A program made the translations under genes and the position numbers. Below, piece after piece: positions 28,688 to 37,553 of a DNA stretch of 64,000 bases. Every line of letters starts with the position of its first letter. The first letter of the stretch is position 1. Below the pieces are notes generated by a model. It worked only from the letters and a program-made list of their open reading frames with translations. It did no database searches and was not told the DNA's origin. Origin of the DNA: Xanthobacteraceae bacterium (GTDB lineage: Bacteria; Pseudomonadota; Alphaproteobacteria; Rhizobiales; Xanthobacteraceae); contig JAIELW010000004.1 of assembly GCA_019752575.1 (NCBI GenBank), forward strand, positions 186,001-250,000, given 5' to 3'.

Positions 28688-30451
28688 GTGGTTCAGTTTT
28701 TCCGGAAGGCAACCGACGGCATGGATTCCGCCGGCGGCAGCGGCGACGCTGCGGCCGCTTCGGTGTTGAACGCTGATACTTCCGGTCACGAAGATGCTCT
28801 GCACCGCGTCCGGGAGTCGCTCGATCTGCTGGAAGCTGATCTCGGTGTCCTGATGCTGAAGGTCGGCGACGCGGCGAAGAACGTCCATGAGGGCGTCGGC
28901 AGCGCCGCTCATTCGATTGAAGCGATCAAGGCATCCGCCGTCGGTCTCTCCGAGCAGGTCGGAACTGCGGAAACCAATGTCAACGCTTTCGCAACTGCGA
29001 CCGAGCAGCTTGCGCAGTCCTCGACGCTGATCAGTACGCAAATTCATAGAGCCAACGATCTCGCGAGCGAAGCGAGCCAGGCTGCGAGCACGACGGGAAA
29101 GCAGGTCGAGCGCCTGCAGGCGTCGTCGGCCGAGATCGGGAAAGTTGTCACTTTCATCTCGACGATTGCAAAGCAGACTCATTTGCTTGCGCTGAACGCT
29201 TCCATCGAAGCCGCGCGCGCCGGCGATGCTGGCCGCGGCTTCGCGGTTGTCGCAAATGAAGTGAAGGCGCTTTCCGCCGAGACGCAGCAGGCAATCTCGG
29301 AAATCACCTCGAAGATCGACGCGCTCCGGAAGGATGCGGACGAGTCGATGTCGATGCTGGCGCGGATTGCGCGCGTGATCGAGGAAATCCGGCCGTTGTT
29401 CTCGACCGTATCGTCGTCGGTCGAGCAGCAAGTGGCAACGACAGCGGAATTGTCGGTTAACGCTTCCGACAACTCGAACTTCATCAGCAAGGTTGCGCAA
29501 AGCGTGCAAAGCATCCGCAATGCCGCGGAAAGTGCGCGTAGCGAAAGCGTGCAGATCGATGCCTCGGCGCATACCGCGTCCGATCTTGCGGCGATGCTTC
29601 GCAAGCGGCTTAGCATTTTCCTGCGCGCCACCGAGATCGGCGACCGCCGTCAGCACGACCGGCTGCCCTGCGACTGGGGGGTCACCGTCACCGCGGCTGG
29701 TGTGAAGACCGGCACCATGACGGTCGATCTCGGGGAAGGCGGCGTGCTTCTGAAAGCGAACGACGCGCTTACCCTACGTATCGGCGAGAACATCCACGTC
29801 GATATTCCGGGCGTCGGCAATCTGCCTGCGCGCGTCGTGAACCGTACCGATCTCGGTATCCATTGCGCGTTCTTCGATATGGCGCCGGAATCTGCGGTTG
29901 CGCTCAAGGGCAAGCTCGACAAGATCAGGAACGACAACAAGGAATTCACCGAGCTTGCGATCGCTACCGCGAGCAAGATCGGTACAGCCATCGAGCGCTT
30001 GATCCAGTCCGGCAAAGTGAGCGCCGAGATGATGTTCGACAACCGCTACGAGCCGATCCCCGGCACGAACCCCGTGCAGTACGACAAGCCTTATCTCACG
30101 GCGCTCGAGCAGGAACTGTGGCCTATTCAGGAGCCGCTATTGTCGTCCGACGACAAGATGGTTTTCTGTGCTGCCGTCGACCGCAACGCCTATCTGCCGG
30201 TGCACAACAAGAAATATTCGCACCCGCAGCGCCCAGGGGAAGTCGACTGGAACACGGCGAACTCCCGCAACAAGCGCATTTTCGACGATCGCGCAGGCCT
30301 TTCCGCCGCGCGCAATACGCGGCCCTATATGATCCAGTACTATCCGCGCGACATGGGCGGCGGCCAGATCATCATGATGTGGGAGATCGTGGCCCCCATT
30401 CGCGTGCTGGGGCGCCATTGGGGCGGTTTCCGCATGGCATACCGGACCTGA
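28688..30451 (+). CDS. Soluble methyl-accepting chemotaxis protein with central PilZ domain and C-terminal sensory domain
   Basis: The 587-residue protein has no transmembrane segment. Residues about 30-310 form a chemoreceptor signalling hairpin with the conserved tip region IAKQTHLLALNASIEAARAG. A PilZ domain follows at about 318-405, with the cyclic-di-GMP RxxxR motif (RQHDR) and VDLGEGG in place of the usual DxSxxG. The C-terminal third (about 420-587) looks like the Cache/PAS-type domain that follows MCP modules in some alphaproteobacteria (FCAAVDRNAYLPVHNKKYS). The start is GTG 28688. No other chemotaxis genes are adjacent. It may link cyclic-di-GMP to motility control. Confidence 0.88.
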   Translation: MVQFFRKATDGMDSAGGSGDAAAASVLNADTSGHEDALHRVRESLDLLEADLGVLMLKVGDAAKNVHEGVGSAAHSIEAIKASAVGLSEQVGTAETNVNAFATATEQLAQSSTLISTQIHRANDLASEASQAASTTGKQVERLQASSAEIGKVVTFISTIAKQTHLLALNASIEAARAGDAGRGFAVVANEVKALSAETQQAISEITSKIDALRKDADESMSMLARIARVIEEIRPLFSTVSSSVEQQVATTAELSVNASDNSNFISKVAQSVQSIRNAAESARSESVQIDASAHTASDLAAMLRKRLSIFLRATEIGDRRQHDRLPCDWGVTVTAAGVKTGTMTVDLGEGGVLLKANDALTLRIGENIHVDIPGVGNLPARVVNRTDLGIHCAFFDMAPESAVALKGKLDKIRNDNKEFTELAIATASKIGTAIERLIQSGKVSAEMMFDNRYEPIPGTNPVQYDKPYLTALEQELWPIQEPLLSSDDKMVFCAAVDRNAYLPVHNKKYSHPQRPGEVDWNTANSRNKRIFDDRAGLSAARNTRPYMIQYYPRDMGGGQIIMMWEIVAPIRVLGRHWGGFRMAYRT

Positions 30452-30536
30452 TCGGAAGCCGGCCGTACCGCGCAACCCTCTTATCTCGACAATCAAAGTT
30501 CTTCGAGATTAAATGTCTTGTCGGAAGGGGGAGCCG

Positions 30537-31136
30537 ATGAGAACAGTCGTAGCGCTAGCACGCATCTCGGTCGTAACCGGTGCGCTTTTATTGATTTCGT
30601 CACCCGCTTCGTTCGCACAGAGCGACAGCGACGAGCAGAAATGCTTTTCGACGCATTCCGACGACTACAAAAACCCCGGCTATTACGATATCGGGCTCGC
30701 CGCCTGCGACCGCTTCATCAAGTCGGGGCGTTACCGCGGCGCGCAGCTTATGCCCTATGTGCGTCAGCGCGCCGACTGGCTTCGCCGCAAGGGCGAACTT
30801 GACGCAGCATTGCGCGATTTCGAATGGGCGATCGAACTCGACCCGAGCGATGTCGAAAATTACGACTTCCGCGGCGACATATTCGTGGAGCGCGGAGAGT
30901 TCCAGCGCGCGATCGACGACTACAACAGGTCAATTCGCATCAATCCGAATTACTCGCCGGCGTATTACGCACGCGGCCAGGCCTACGAGAAACTGGGCCG
31001 CATCGACGACGCCGTGGCGAGCTACAGGCAGGCGATACAGATCGACCGGCCGTACAACACGAGCTCGAACGCAGTCCGCCTGCATGAATGGGGCCAGAAC
31101 GAGGCGCGCCGCCGCCTGCGCGAACTCGGACGCTGA
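30537..31136 (+). CDS. Secreted tetratricopeptide repeat (TPR) protein
   Basis: The 199-residue protein has a signal peptide (about 1-28, ending SPASFAQ) and three or so TPR units in the mature part. The clearest are GELDAALRDFEWAIELDPSD, GEFQRAIDDYNRSIRINPNY and GRIDDAVASYRQAIQIDRPY. Two cysteines (QKCFSTH and LAACDRF) precede them. It is probably a periplasmic protein-protein interaction module, with unknown partner. The start ATG at 30537 follows GGGGGAG. It converges on rimO with a three-base gap. Confidence 0.88.
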   Translation: MRTVVALARISVVTGALLLISSPASFAQSDSDEQKCFSTHSDDYKNPGYYDIGLAACDRFIKSGRYRGAQLMPYVRQRADWLRRKGELDAALRDFEWAIELDPSDVENYDFRGDIFVERGEFQRAIDDYNRSIRINPNYSPAYYARGQAYEKLGRIDDAVASYRQAIQIDRPYNTSSNAVRLHEWGQNEARRRLRELGR

Positions 31137-31139
31137 TCG

Positions 31140-32465
31140 CTAGAAGCCTGCGACCGTTCCATGCAAGTCGTAGGCTTCCGCGCGTTCAATCTTGACGGTT
31201 GCGATCTCGCCGACCTTGAGCGGGCGCCGGCTCGCGATATGCACGACACCGTCGATCTCAGGGGCGTCGCCGCGCGTGCGGCCGACAGCCGTATTTCCTG
31301 AGATGCTGTCGATAATGACTGGCTCGCGCTTGCCAACCTTGGCGCGCAGACGCTTCGCGCTGATCTTCTGCTGCGTTTCCATGAAGCGGGCATAGCGCTG
31401 CGACTTCACTTCTTCCGGCACCGGATTGTCGAGATCGTTCGCGGGGGCGCCGCGCACCGGCTCGAACTTGAAGCAGCCGACACGGTCGAGCTGCGCTTCT
31501 TCGAGGAAGGCAAGCAGCTCCGCGAACTCTGCTTCGGTCTCGCCGGGGAAACCGACGATGAAGGTCGAGCGCAACGTGAGGTTCGGTACTTCTTCGCGCC
31601 ACTTCGCGATCCTTGCGAGCTGCTTTTCCTGCGCGGCGGGACGGCGCATGCGCTTGAGCACAGCCGGGCTGCCGTGCTGGAACGGAATATCGAGATAAGG
31701 CAGCACTTTTCCTTCCGCCATCAGCGGCATCACGTCATCGACATGCGGGTAGGGATAAACGTAGTGCAGCCGGACCCAAGCGCCGAGCTCGCCGAGCTCG
31801 CGTGCGAGATCGACGAACTTCGCGCGCACGTCTCTGTCACGCCACTTGCTCTCAGCGTATTTTATATCGACGCCGTAAGCCGAGGTATCCTGCGAAATGA
31901 CGAGCAGTTCCTTGACGCCCGCCTTCACGAGCCGCTCCGCCTCGCGCAGCACTTCGCCCGCAGGACGGCTCACGAGATCGCCGCGCAGTTTCGGAATGAT
32001 GCAGAAGGTGCAGCGGTTGTTGCAGCCCTCGGAAATTTTCAGATAGGCGTAATGGCGCGGCGTCAGCTTGATGCCTTGCTCGGGCACCAGATCGAGAAAC
32101 GGATCGTGTTTGGGCGGCACCGCGTCATGCACCGCTGAGACAACCGCCTCATATTGCTGCGGGCCGGTGACCGCGAGTACCGAAGGATGCACCGCACGGA
32201 TGCTCTCCGGCTCCGCACCCATGCAGCCGGTCACGATCACCTTGCCGTTCTTCGCAAGCGCATCGCCGATCGCAGCCAGGCTCTCGGCCTTGGCGCTGTC
32301 CAGAAAGCCGCAGGTATTCACGAGCACTACGTCCGCGCCGGCGTGGTCGCGCGACAACTCGTAGCCCTCGGCGCGGAGCCGGGTCACAATGCGTTCGGAA
32401 TCGACCAGCGCCTTGGGGCAGCCGAGCGATACGAAGCTCACGCGGGGAGAGGGGTTTTCGCTCAT
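31140..32465 (-). CDS. rimO: Ribosomal protein S12 methylthiotransferase RimO
   Basis: RimO is a radical-SAM enzyme that adds a methylthio group to the conserved aspartate of ribosomal protein S12. The 441-residue protein has the N-terminal methylthiotransferase domain with three cluster cysteines (Cys16 in [12 protein letters not shown], Cys52 in VNTCGF, Cys81 in TGCMGAE). The radical-SAM motif is CNNRCTFC (148-155). A C-terminal TRAM domain follows. [12 protein letters not shown] distinguishes RimO from MiaB. I start at ATG 32465; an in-frame codon at 32516 adds residues without homology. Confidence 0.96.
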   Translation of the reverse strand: MSENPSPRVSFVSLGCPKALVDSERIVTRLRAEGYELSRDHAGADVVLVNTCGFLDSAKAESLAAIGDALAKNGKVIVTGCMGAEPESIRAVHPSVLAVTGPQQYEAVVSAVHDAVPPKHDPFLDLVPEQGIKLTPRHYAYLKISEGCNNRCTFCIIPKLRGDLVSRPAGEVLREAERLVKAGVKELLVISQDTSAYGVDIKYAESKWRDRDVRAKFVDLARELGELGAWVRLHYVYPYPHVDDVMPLMAEGKVLPYLDIPFQHGSPAVLKRMRRPAAQEKQLARIAKWREEVPNLTLRSTFIVGFPGETEAEFAELLAFLEEAQLDRVGCFKFEPVRGAPANDLDNPVPEEVKSQRYARFMETQQKISAKRLRAKVGKREPVIIDSISGNTAVGRTRGDAPEIDGVVHIASRRPLKVGEIATVKIERAEAYDLHGTVAGF

Positions 32466-32581
32466 TCTCGTCGGTAATTGGTGCCGCTGGCATTTCCGGC
32501 CGCGTGCGGGGTTCACATGGGGGCGCTTTGTGGCCTATTCAGGCCAAGAAAAGCAAATGCAATGCAAATTCCGGGTGAAGT

Positions 32582-34201
32582 TTGAGCGATTCCGCCTCCA
32601 CCTATGATGCCGTGATCGTCGGCGGCGGCCACAACGGCCTCGTCTGCGCAGCTTATCTTGCCAAAGCGGGGCTAAAGGTCGTGGTGCTCGAGCGCCGCGC
32701 AGTCGCAGGCGGGGCGGCGGTCACCGAGGAGTTCCATCCGGGCTTCCGCAATTCGGTCGCGGCCTACACCGTTTCGCTCCTCAATCCGAAAGTGATCCGC
32801 GATCTCGATCTCGCTGCGCATGGCCTGAAAATCGTCGAGCGCAAAATCTCGAATTTCCTGCCGCTGCCCGACGGGCGCTATCTGAAGACGGGTGCGGGCA
32901 AGACGGCGGCGGAAGTCGCGAAGTTTTCGGCGAAGGACGCGGCAACCCTCGACGCTTACGACTCGCAACTGAACGCCGTCGCGGATGTATTGCGCGAGCT
33001 CGTTCTGCAGACGCCGCCGAATGTCGTCGAAGGCGGCCCGCTCTCCGCAATTCCCGAACTGATCCGCGCAGGCGCGCTCGCCAATCGTCTGCGCAAGCTC
33101 GGGCTGGAAGGCCAGCGCTCGCTGCTCGATCTTTTCACCAACTCAGCGGGCGATTTTCTCGACGGCTGGTTCGAGAGCGACCCGATCAAGGCCGTGCTCG
33201 GCTTCGACGGCATCGTCGGTAATTACGCGAGCCCATATACGCCGGGCTCGGCTTACGTCCTCTTGCATCACTGCTTCGGCGAGGTGAACGGGAAGAAGGG
33301 CGTCTGGGGCCACGCGATCGGCGGCATGGGCGCGATCACGCAGGCGATGGCGAAATCCGCGGCCGCGAGCGGCGCGGAAATTGTTCTGAATGCGCCGGTG
33401 ACGGAAATTCTGATCGAGAAGGGGAAGGCCGCCGGCGCCGTCATGGAGGACGGCAAGGTATTCCGCGGGCGCGCGGTCGTCTCCAATCTCAACCCGAAAC
33501 TGCTCTACCTGAAACTGATCGAGCCGAATGCGCTGCCCGCCGCTTTCCGGCACCGCATGGAAAACTGGCGCGTGGGCTCGGGTACCTTCCGCATGAATGT
33601 CGCGCTGTCCGAGTTACCCGACTTCAAGTGCCTGCCCGGCAAGGAAGTCGCCGAACATCACACCTCCGGCATCATCATGGCGCCGAACCTGCGCTACATG
33701 GAGCAGGCTTATTTCGATGCGCGGACGCATGGCTGGTCGAAGCAGCCGATCGTCGAGCTCGTGATCTCTTCGACGCTCGACGACACGCTCGCGCCGAAGG
33801 GCCAGCATGTCGCGAGTTTGTTTTGCCAGCACGTCGCGCCGGAATTACCGGATGGCAAGTCGTGGGACGATCATAAGCAAACAGTCGCGGATCTTATGAT
33901 CGAGACCGTCAATCAATACGCGCCGAATTTTAAGCCGTCCGTCATCGCGCGGCAAAGTCTTTCGCCGCTCGATCTCGAACGCACCTTCGGCCTTACCGGC
34001 GGCGACATCTTCCACGGCGCGCTCGATCTCGGGCAGATGTTCTCGGCGCGTCCCGCGCTCGGCAATGCCGATTATCGCGGGCCGATACCCGGATTATATA
34101 TGTGCGGTTCCGGCACGCATCCCGGCGGCGGCGTGACCGGCGCGCCGGGACATAACGCGGCGCGCGAAATCATCAAAGACCTTGGGCGCAAGCGGCGATG
34201 A
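32582..34201 (+). CDS. Phytoene desaturase-like NAD(P)/FAD-dependent oxidoreductase (PYROXD2-like, COG1233)
   Basis: The 539-residue flavoprotein begins with the dinucleotide-binding motif VIVGGGHNGLVCAAYLAKAG followed by VLERRAVAGGAAVTEE. It ends with the FAD-proximal motif GLYMCGSGTHPGGGVTGAPGHNAA that is typical of carotenoid-desaturase-like oxidoreductases. The overall pattern matches the PYROXD2-like group, not true carotenoid enzymes, and no carotenoid genes are nearby. The substrate is unknown. The start is TTG 32582 with GTGAAG just upstream; translation from it gives the family-like MSDSASTYDAVIVGGGHNG. It diverges from rimO. Confidence 0.9.
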   Translation: MSDSASTYDAVIVGGGHNGLVCAAYLAKAGLKVVVLERRAVAGGAAVTEEFHPGFRNSVAAYTVSLLNPKVIRDLDLAAHGLKIVERKISNFLPLPDGRYLKTGAGKTAAEVAKFSAKDAATLDAYDSQLNAVADVLRELVLQTPPNVVEGGPLSAIPELIRAGALANRLRKLGLEGQRSLLDLFTNSAGDFLDGWFESDPIKAVLGFDGIVGNYASPYTPGSAYVLLHHCFGEVNGKKGVWGHAIGGMGAITQAMAKSAAASGAEIVLNAPVTEILIEKGKAAGAVMEDGKVFRGRAVVSNLNPKLLYLKLIEPNALPAAFRHRMENWRVGSGTFRMNVALSELPDFKCLPGKEVAEHHTSGIIMAPNLRYMEQAYFDARTHGWSKQPIVELVISSTLDDTLAPKGQHVASLFCQHVAPELPDGKSWDDHKQTVADLMIETVNQYAPNFKPSVIARQSLSPLDLERTFGLTGGDIFHGALDLGQMFSARPALGNADYRGPIPGLYMCGSGTHPGGGVTGAPGHNAAREIIKDLGRKRR

Positions 34202-34317
34202 CGGACCGCGCAAACAGCATTTTCGGCGAGGCTGCACTGCCGTGTTGTAAGTCGTAAACGTTCTGGCTAACCTTCGTTATTAATTTCGAGCACGACCTTC
34301 TTGCAAAGGGTATTGCC

Positions 34318-34863
34318 ATGCCAACCGCAAGCATTTTTTCGCAATTCGTTCGCCGTATCGGAAGCTGTCCCAAATGTATGCGCGAGGCGTTTCTCGCCGC
34401 GGCAATCGCATGGGGCATTACCGCTGTTGTCGGCGCAGCCGGCTTTGTACTGAACTCGAGCGTTCCCCTGGTCGTGACCGCATCGTTCGCGATCTTGCTC
34501 TCATTGCTCTGGCTACTTCATCTTCTCGTGTTCAGCCTGCGCGCAACGGCCGGCAAAGATCCGATCGACGGAAGCGTTCCTGCGATCGTCGATACACCTT
34601 CCTTTCCTCGCCGTGCATTTATCGGCCGCTTTGCCTCCGTTTTCGTTGGTGCAGCGCTTGCGACCGGTTTCTCCCGGCAAGTATTCGCACAATCCTCACA
34701 ATGGTATGTGTGCAACACGGCCTTTTGCGGCGGTAAAGCCTGCTGTCCTACCTCCGACCCCATTCTGAACCACTGCACTTGCCGCTGCTTCAAAGCGTCG
34801 AACGAGTTTAGCTGCGGTTCTTACACGCAGTGCAATCTCGACGGCAGCGATTGCAGGGGATAG
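34318..34863 (+). CDS. Cys-rich membrane-anchored protein with internal twin-arginine segment, hypothetical
   Basis: I do not recognise a named family. The 181-residue product has a CPKC motif (Cys17, Cys20), two hydrophobic helices (about 24-46 and 49-74) and then a Tat-like segment SFPRRAFIGRF (Arg98-Arg99). A third hydrophobic stretch follows and ends in VFAQ (125). The last 55 residues hold ten cysteines (132, 137, 142, 143, 153, 155, 157, 166, 172, 179). That suggests export of a disulfide-rich or metal/cofactor-binding domain. The spacing faintly recalls small subunits of quinohemoprotein amine dehydrogenases, but no partner gene is present. ATG 34318 follows AAAGGG. Confidence 0.7.
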   Translation: MPTASIFSQFVRRIGSCPKCMREAFLAAAIAWGITAVVGAAGFVLNSSVPLVVTASFAILLSLLWLLHLLVFSLRATAGKDPIDGSVPAIVDTPSFPRRAFIGRFASVFVGAALATGFSRQVFAQSSQWYVCNTAFCGGKACCPTSDPILNHCTCRCFKASNEFSCGSYTQCNLDGSDCRG

Positions 34864-34946
34864 CAGGAACACGCGCCGCTGAATTATAGTAAGCCGAAAC
34901 ACATACCGCGCGGAGACGCGATGCGTATCCAAGGGAGCGTTACGGC

Positions 34947-35795
34947 TTGCAGCGAGAAGCGGCGGAACTCATCGAAATCGGCGGCGTAAAGCTCGAATGC
35001 GCGTGGTTCGGCGATGCGCCGGAGGACGCGCCGATGCTGGTCATGCTGCATGAAGGCTTAGGCTCGGTTTCGATCTGGCGCGACTATCCAGAGGCGTTAG
35101 CGCAAGCAACCGGCACGCGCGTCTTCGCCTATTCGCGCGCAGGCTACGGCAAGTCCGATCCGGTAAAGCTGCCGCGCCCGCTCGACTTCATGCAGCGCGA
35201 GGCGCGCGAGGTGTTGCCGAAGCTGCTCGATAAGATCGACTTCCGGCGCGGCATTCTTGTCGGCCACAGCGACGGCGGCACCATCGCGGCGGCATACGCA
35301 GGCAGTGTGCAGGATCACCGCGTGCGCGGGCTCGTGCTGATCGAGCCGCATTTTTTCGTCGAGGAATTCAACCTCAAATCGATCCGCAAAATCACAGCGG
35401 AATACAAGACCAGTGACCTGCGCGAGAAGCTCGCGCGTCATCACAGCGATCCGGACAACGCATTCCTGGGCTGGAGCGGTGCGTGGCTCGATCCGGACTT
35501 CGGACGCGTGCTGAACCTGCGCGAGGAGCTGATCCATATCCGCGTCCCGGTCCTGCTCGTGAAGGGCGAGAACGACCCTTATGCGACCATGGAGCAGGTC
35601 CGGCTCGCCGAGCGTGAATGCTATTGCCCCGTGGAGCATGTCGTGATCGGTGACGCCGCTCACGCGCCGCACCGCGAAAAGCCCGAGCAGACGCTTGCCG
35701 CGACGGCAGGATTTATCAATCGCATCCTCTGGATACATCGCGAGGCGGAACCGGCTATGACGCCTGAGCACTTGCACAATTTCGAAAACATGTAG
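34947..35795 (+). CDS. Alpha/beta hydrolase
   Basis: The 282-residue alpha/beta-hydrolase-fold protein has the oxyanion-hole region VMLHEGLGSVSIW, the nucleophile elbow GHSDGG (Ser108), the acid region VKGENDPYATMEQ and the catalytic histidine in DAAHAPHREKPEQT. There is no signal peptide. Substrates of this subgroup are unknown. The start is TTG 34947 with GGGAG nine bases upstream. An ATG at 34921 is in another frame. The extra tail after the histidine (about 25 residues) ends HNFENM. Confidence 0.88.
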   Translation: MQREAAELIEIGGVKLECAWFGDAPEDAPMLVMLHEGLGSVSIWRDYPEALAQATGTRVFAYSRAGYGKSDPVKLPRPLDFMQREAREVLPKLLDKIDFRRGILVGHSDGGTIAAAYAGSVQDHRVRGLVLIEPHFFVEEFNLKSIRKITAEYKTSDLREKLARHHSDPDNAFLGWSGAWLDPDFGRVLNLREELIHIRVPVLLVKGENDPYATMEQVRLAERECYCPVEHVVIGDAAHAPHREKPEQTLAATAGFINRILWIHREAEPAMTPEHLHNFENM

Positions 35796-35921
35796 TTCGC
35801 TTTCCTGCATCTATGCGGGTGTGACTTGCCGCCGCGCAATGCCATGGCATTGCCGGAAATGCTTGAATGATCGCGTTGTTCTCAAACACAGCGCAGCAAA
35901 GAACTGCGCCGGAGGAACGCC

Positions 35922-36818
35922 ATGTTTCGGAATGGAATTGCCGCAATCGCTTTCGCCATGCTCTCGTCCGCAATCGCGTTGCCCGCGGGCGCGCAGGCGC
36001 CGGCCACGCCACCGCTGTTTGCAACGACGAAGGTCGAGGGCACCGATAACGTCTACATCTTCCGTTATCAGAACCATCAGGCGATGTTCATCGTGACGCC
36101 TGCGGGCGTGATCGCGACCGATCCGATCAGCTACGGACGTCCGCAGGCGGCGAAAGCCTACATCGACGAAATCCGCAAGATCACGAAAGCGCCGATCCGC
36201 TATCTGATCTACAGCCATCATCACGACGATCACATCGCCGGAGGCGCGCTGTTCAAGAAGGAAGGTGCGGTCATTATCGCGCATCGGCGTGCATACGAGC
36301 GGCTGCTCCAGCGCCGCAATGCCGACGTGCCGCTTCCCGATCAGATTGTGGACGGCCAGCGCAGTATCTATCTCGGCGGGACTAGGCTCGATCTCGTTTA
36401 CACCGGACGCAACCACTCCGACTCGTCGCTGGTGATGTTCCTGCCCAAAGAGAAGATCATCTTCGCGGTCGACTTCAATTCGTTGGGCGCCGTTCCGTCG
36501 CGGTTAGCGGTGAACGACTCTTATCCCGAGGAGTGGCAGGCCTCCTTGAAGCGCACGCTCGCACTCACCTGGGAGCGCATGATTCCCGGCCACCCCGGAC
36601 AGGGCGGCCGTCTCGGCGCGCGCAAGGACATGGAGGAGCAACTCGCCTTCCTCACCGAACTCTCCGCCGAAGTGAAGAAGGCGTCCGAAGCCGGCAAGTG
36701 CTTCGACCCGGCGACCAAAGAAGTGCGCGTTCCGAAATTCGCAACGCTGAACAACTACGAACAGAACATCGAGTGGGTCATTCACCGCTGGTGCGGGTAC
36801 TGGGGGCGGGGAATCTGA
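35922..36818 (+). CDS. Secreted metallo-beta-lactamase-fold hydrolase
   Basis: The 298-residue protein has a signal peptide (about 1-24, ending PAGAQA). The MBL-fold metal motif is HHHDDH (99-104), with the third histidine region TGRNHSDSSLV and the bridging aspartate in IIFAVDFNS. A later histidine sits in MIPGHPGQGG. The protein is expected in the periplasm with one or two zinc ions. It resembles the SoxH/quinoprotein-relay-type MBL proteins rather than true beta-lactamases; the reaction is unknown. GGAGGA precedes the ATG. A large composite terminator follows. Confidence 0.88.
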   Translation: MFRNGIAAIAFAMLSSAIALPAGAQAPATPPLFATTKVEGTDNVYIFRYQNHQAMFIVTPAGVIATDPISYGRPQAAKAYIDEIRKITKAPIRYLIYSHHHDDHIAGGALFKKEGAVIIAHRRAYERLLQRRNADVPLPDQIVDGQRSIYLGGTRLDLVYTGRNHSDSSLVMFLPKEKIIFAVDFNSLGAVPSRLAVNDSYPEEWQASLKRTLALTWERMIPGHPGQGGRLGARKDMEEQLAFLTELSAEVKKASEAGKCFDPATKEVRVPKFATLNNYEQNIEWVIHRWCGYWGRGI

Positions 36819-36842
36819 GCCCGCTCCAAGCCACAAAACGAC

Positions 36843-36933
36843 AAAGCCCGGCAACTCAAGTCGGCTATAGCCGACTTGAGTATTTAGAATGCCGATGTCG
36901 GGTAAACCCGACATCGGATGCCGGGCTTTTTTT
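36843..36933 (+). terminator. Composite, probably bidirectional terminator with two nested palindromes
   Basis: An outer 11-base-pair stem (AAAGCCCGGCA at 36843-36853 with TGCCGGGCTTT at 36919-36929) runs into a T-run ending at 36933. Inside it are two perfect hairpins: a 28-base uninterrupted palindrome at 36854-36881 and a 12-base-pair stem with a two-base loop at 36892-36917. Their cores are related (GTCGGCTATAGCCGAC and GTCGGGTAAACCCGAC). The RNA could fold as a three-way junction. It sits between a convergent MBL gene and GIY-YIG gene, and the reverse strand also ends in a GGGCTTTGTCGTTTT-like tail. The palindromes look like REP-type repeats captured inside a terminator. Confidence 0.88.
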
Positions 36934-36951
36934 GTGACAAGTTGCCCGAAG

Positions 36952-37194
36952 CTACCAGAAGCGCTTCCTTGCAAACGCGTGACCGGAACCTGATTTGAGA
37001 TAGCGTTCGAATAAGATGGCTTTTTCCCTGTTTGAGAACGCAATGTAGCCGACCAGGTGCCACGGAACGAATTTCGACGTGTGTGAAGACTTGCCTGCGT
37101 TATGCTCGGTAATTCGCTTTTCAATGTTCGACGTTAATCCGATATAGCGATTTCCAGGAAGCGCGATGCTTTCGAGAAGATAGACGTACCACAT
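36952..37194 (-). CDS. Small GIY-YIG nuclease-domain protein
   Basis: The 80-residue protein is essentially one GIY-YIG domain: YVYLL (3-7) and YIGLT (17-21) form the namesake motifs, followed by IEKRITEHN with the catalytic-type arginine (Arg27) and histidine (His31), and ILFERYLKSGSG with the acidic residue. The family resembles UvrC/YhbQ-like single-domain nucleases that occur in many near-identical copies in Rhizobiales genomes. The ATG at 37194 is the family start. The gene lies downstream of tRNA-Ser on the same strand, across an inverted repeat, and ends before the composite terminator. Confidence 0.85.
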   Translation of the reverse strand: MWYVYLLESIALPGNRYIGLTSNIEKRITEHNAGKSSHTSKFVPWHLVGYIAFSNREKAILFERYLKSGSGHAFARKRFW

Positions 37195-37227
37195 GAGAAA
37201 GCCCTCCTTCGCCAAGGCTTCGGAGGG

Positions 37228-37376
<149 letters not shown>

Positions 37377-37553
37377 GTCGCGCAACAAATGAGCGACTGG
37401 CGCGGCTTCTGCAAGCCGCGCCGTAAGCCTAGCGGAAACTCTTAACCAAACTTTGCGATCGGCGGCCGCGCGCCCCGATTTCGTTGGCATTCCGGGCGAT
37501 AACACCGGGAAGAGGGCGGCAAGCCCGGTTTCAGGTTGCGTATCGGCCGGCGG

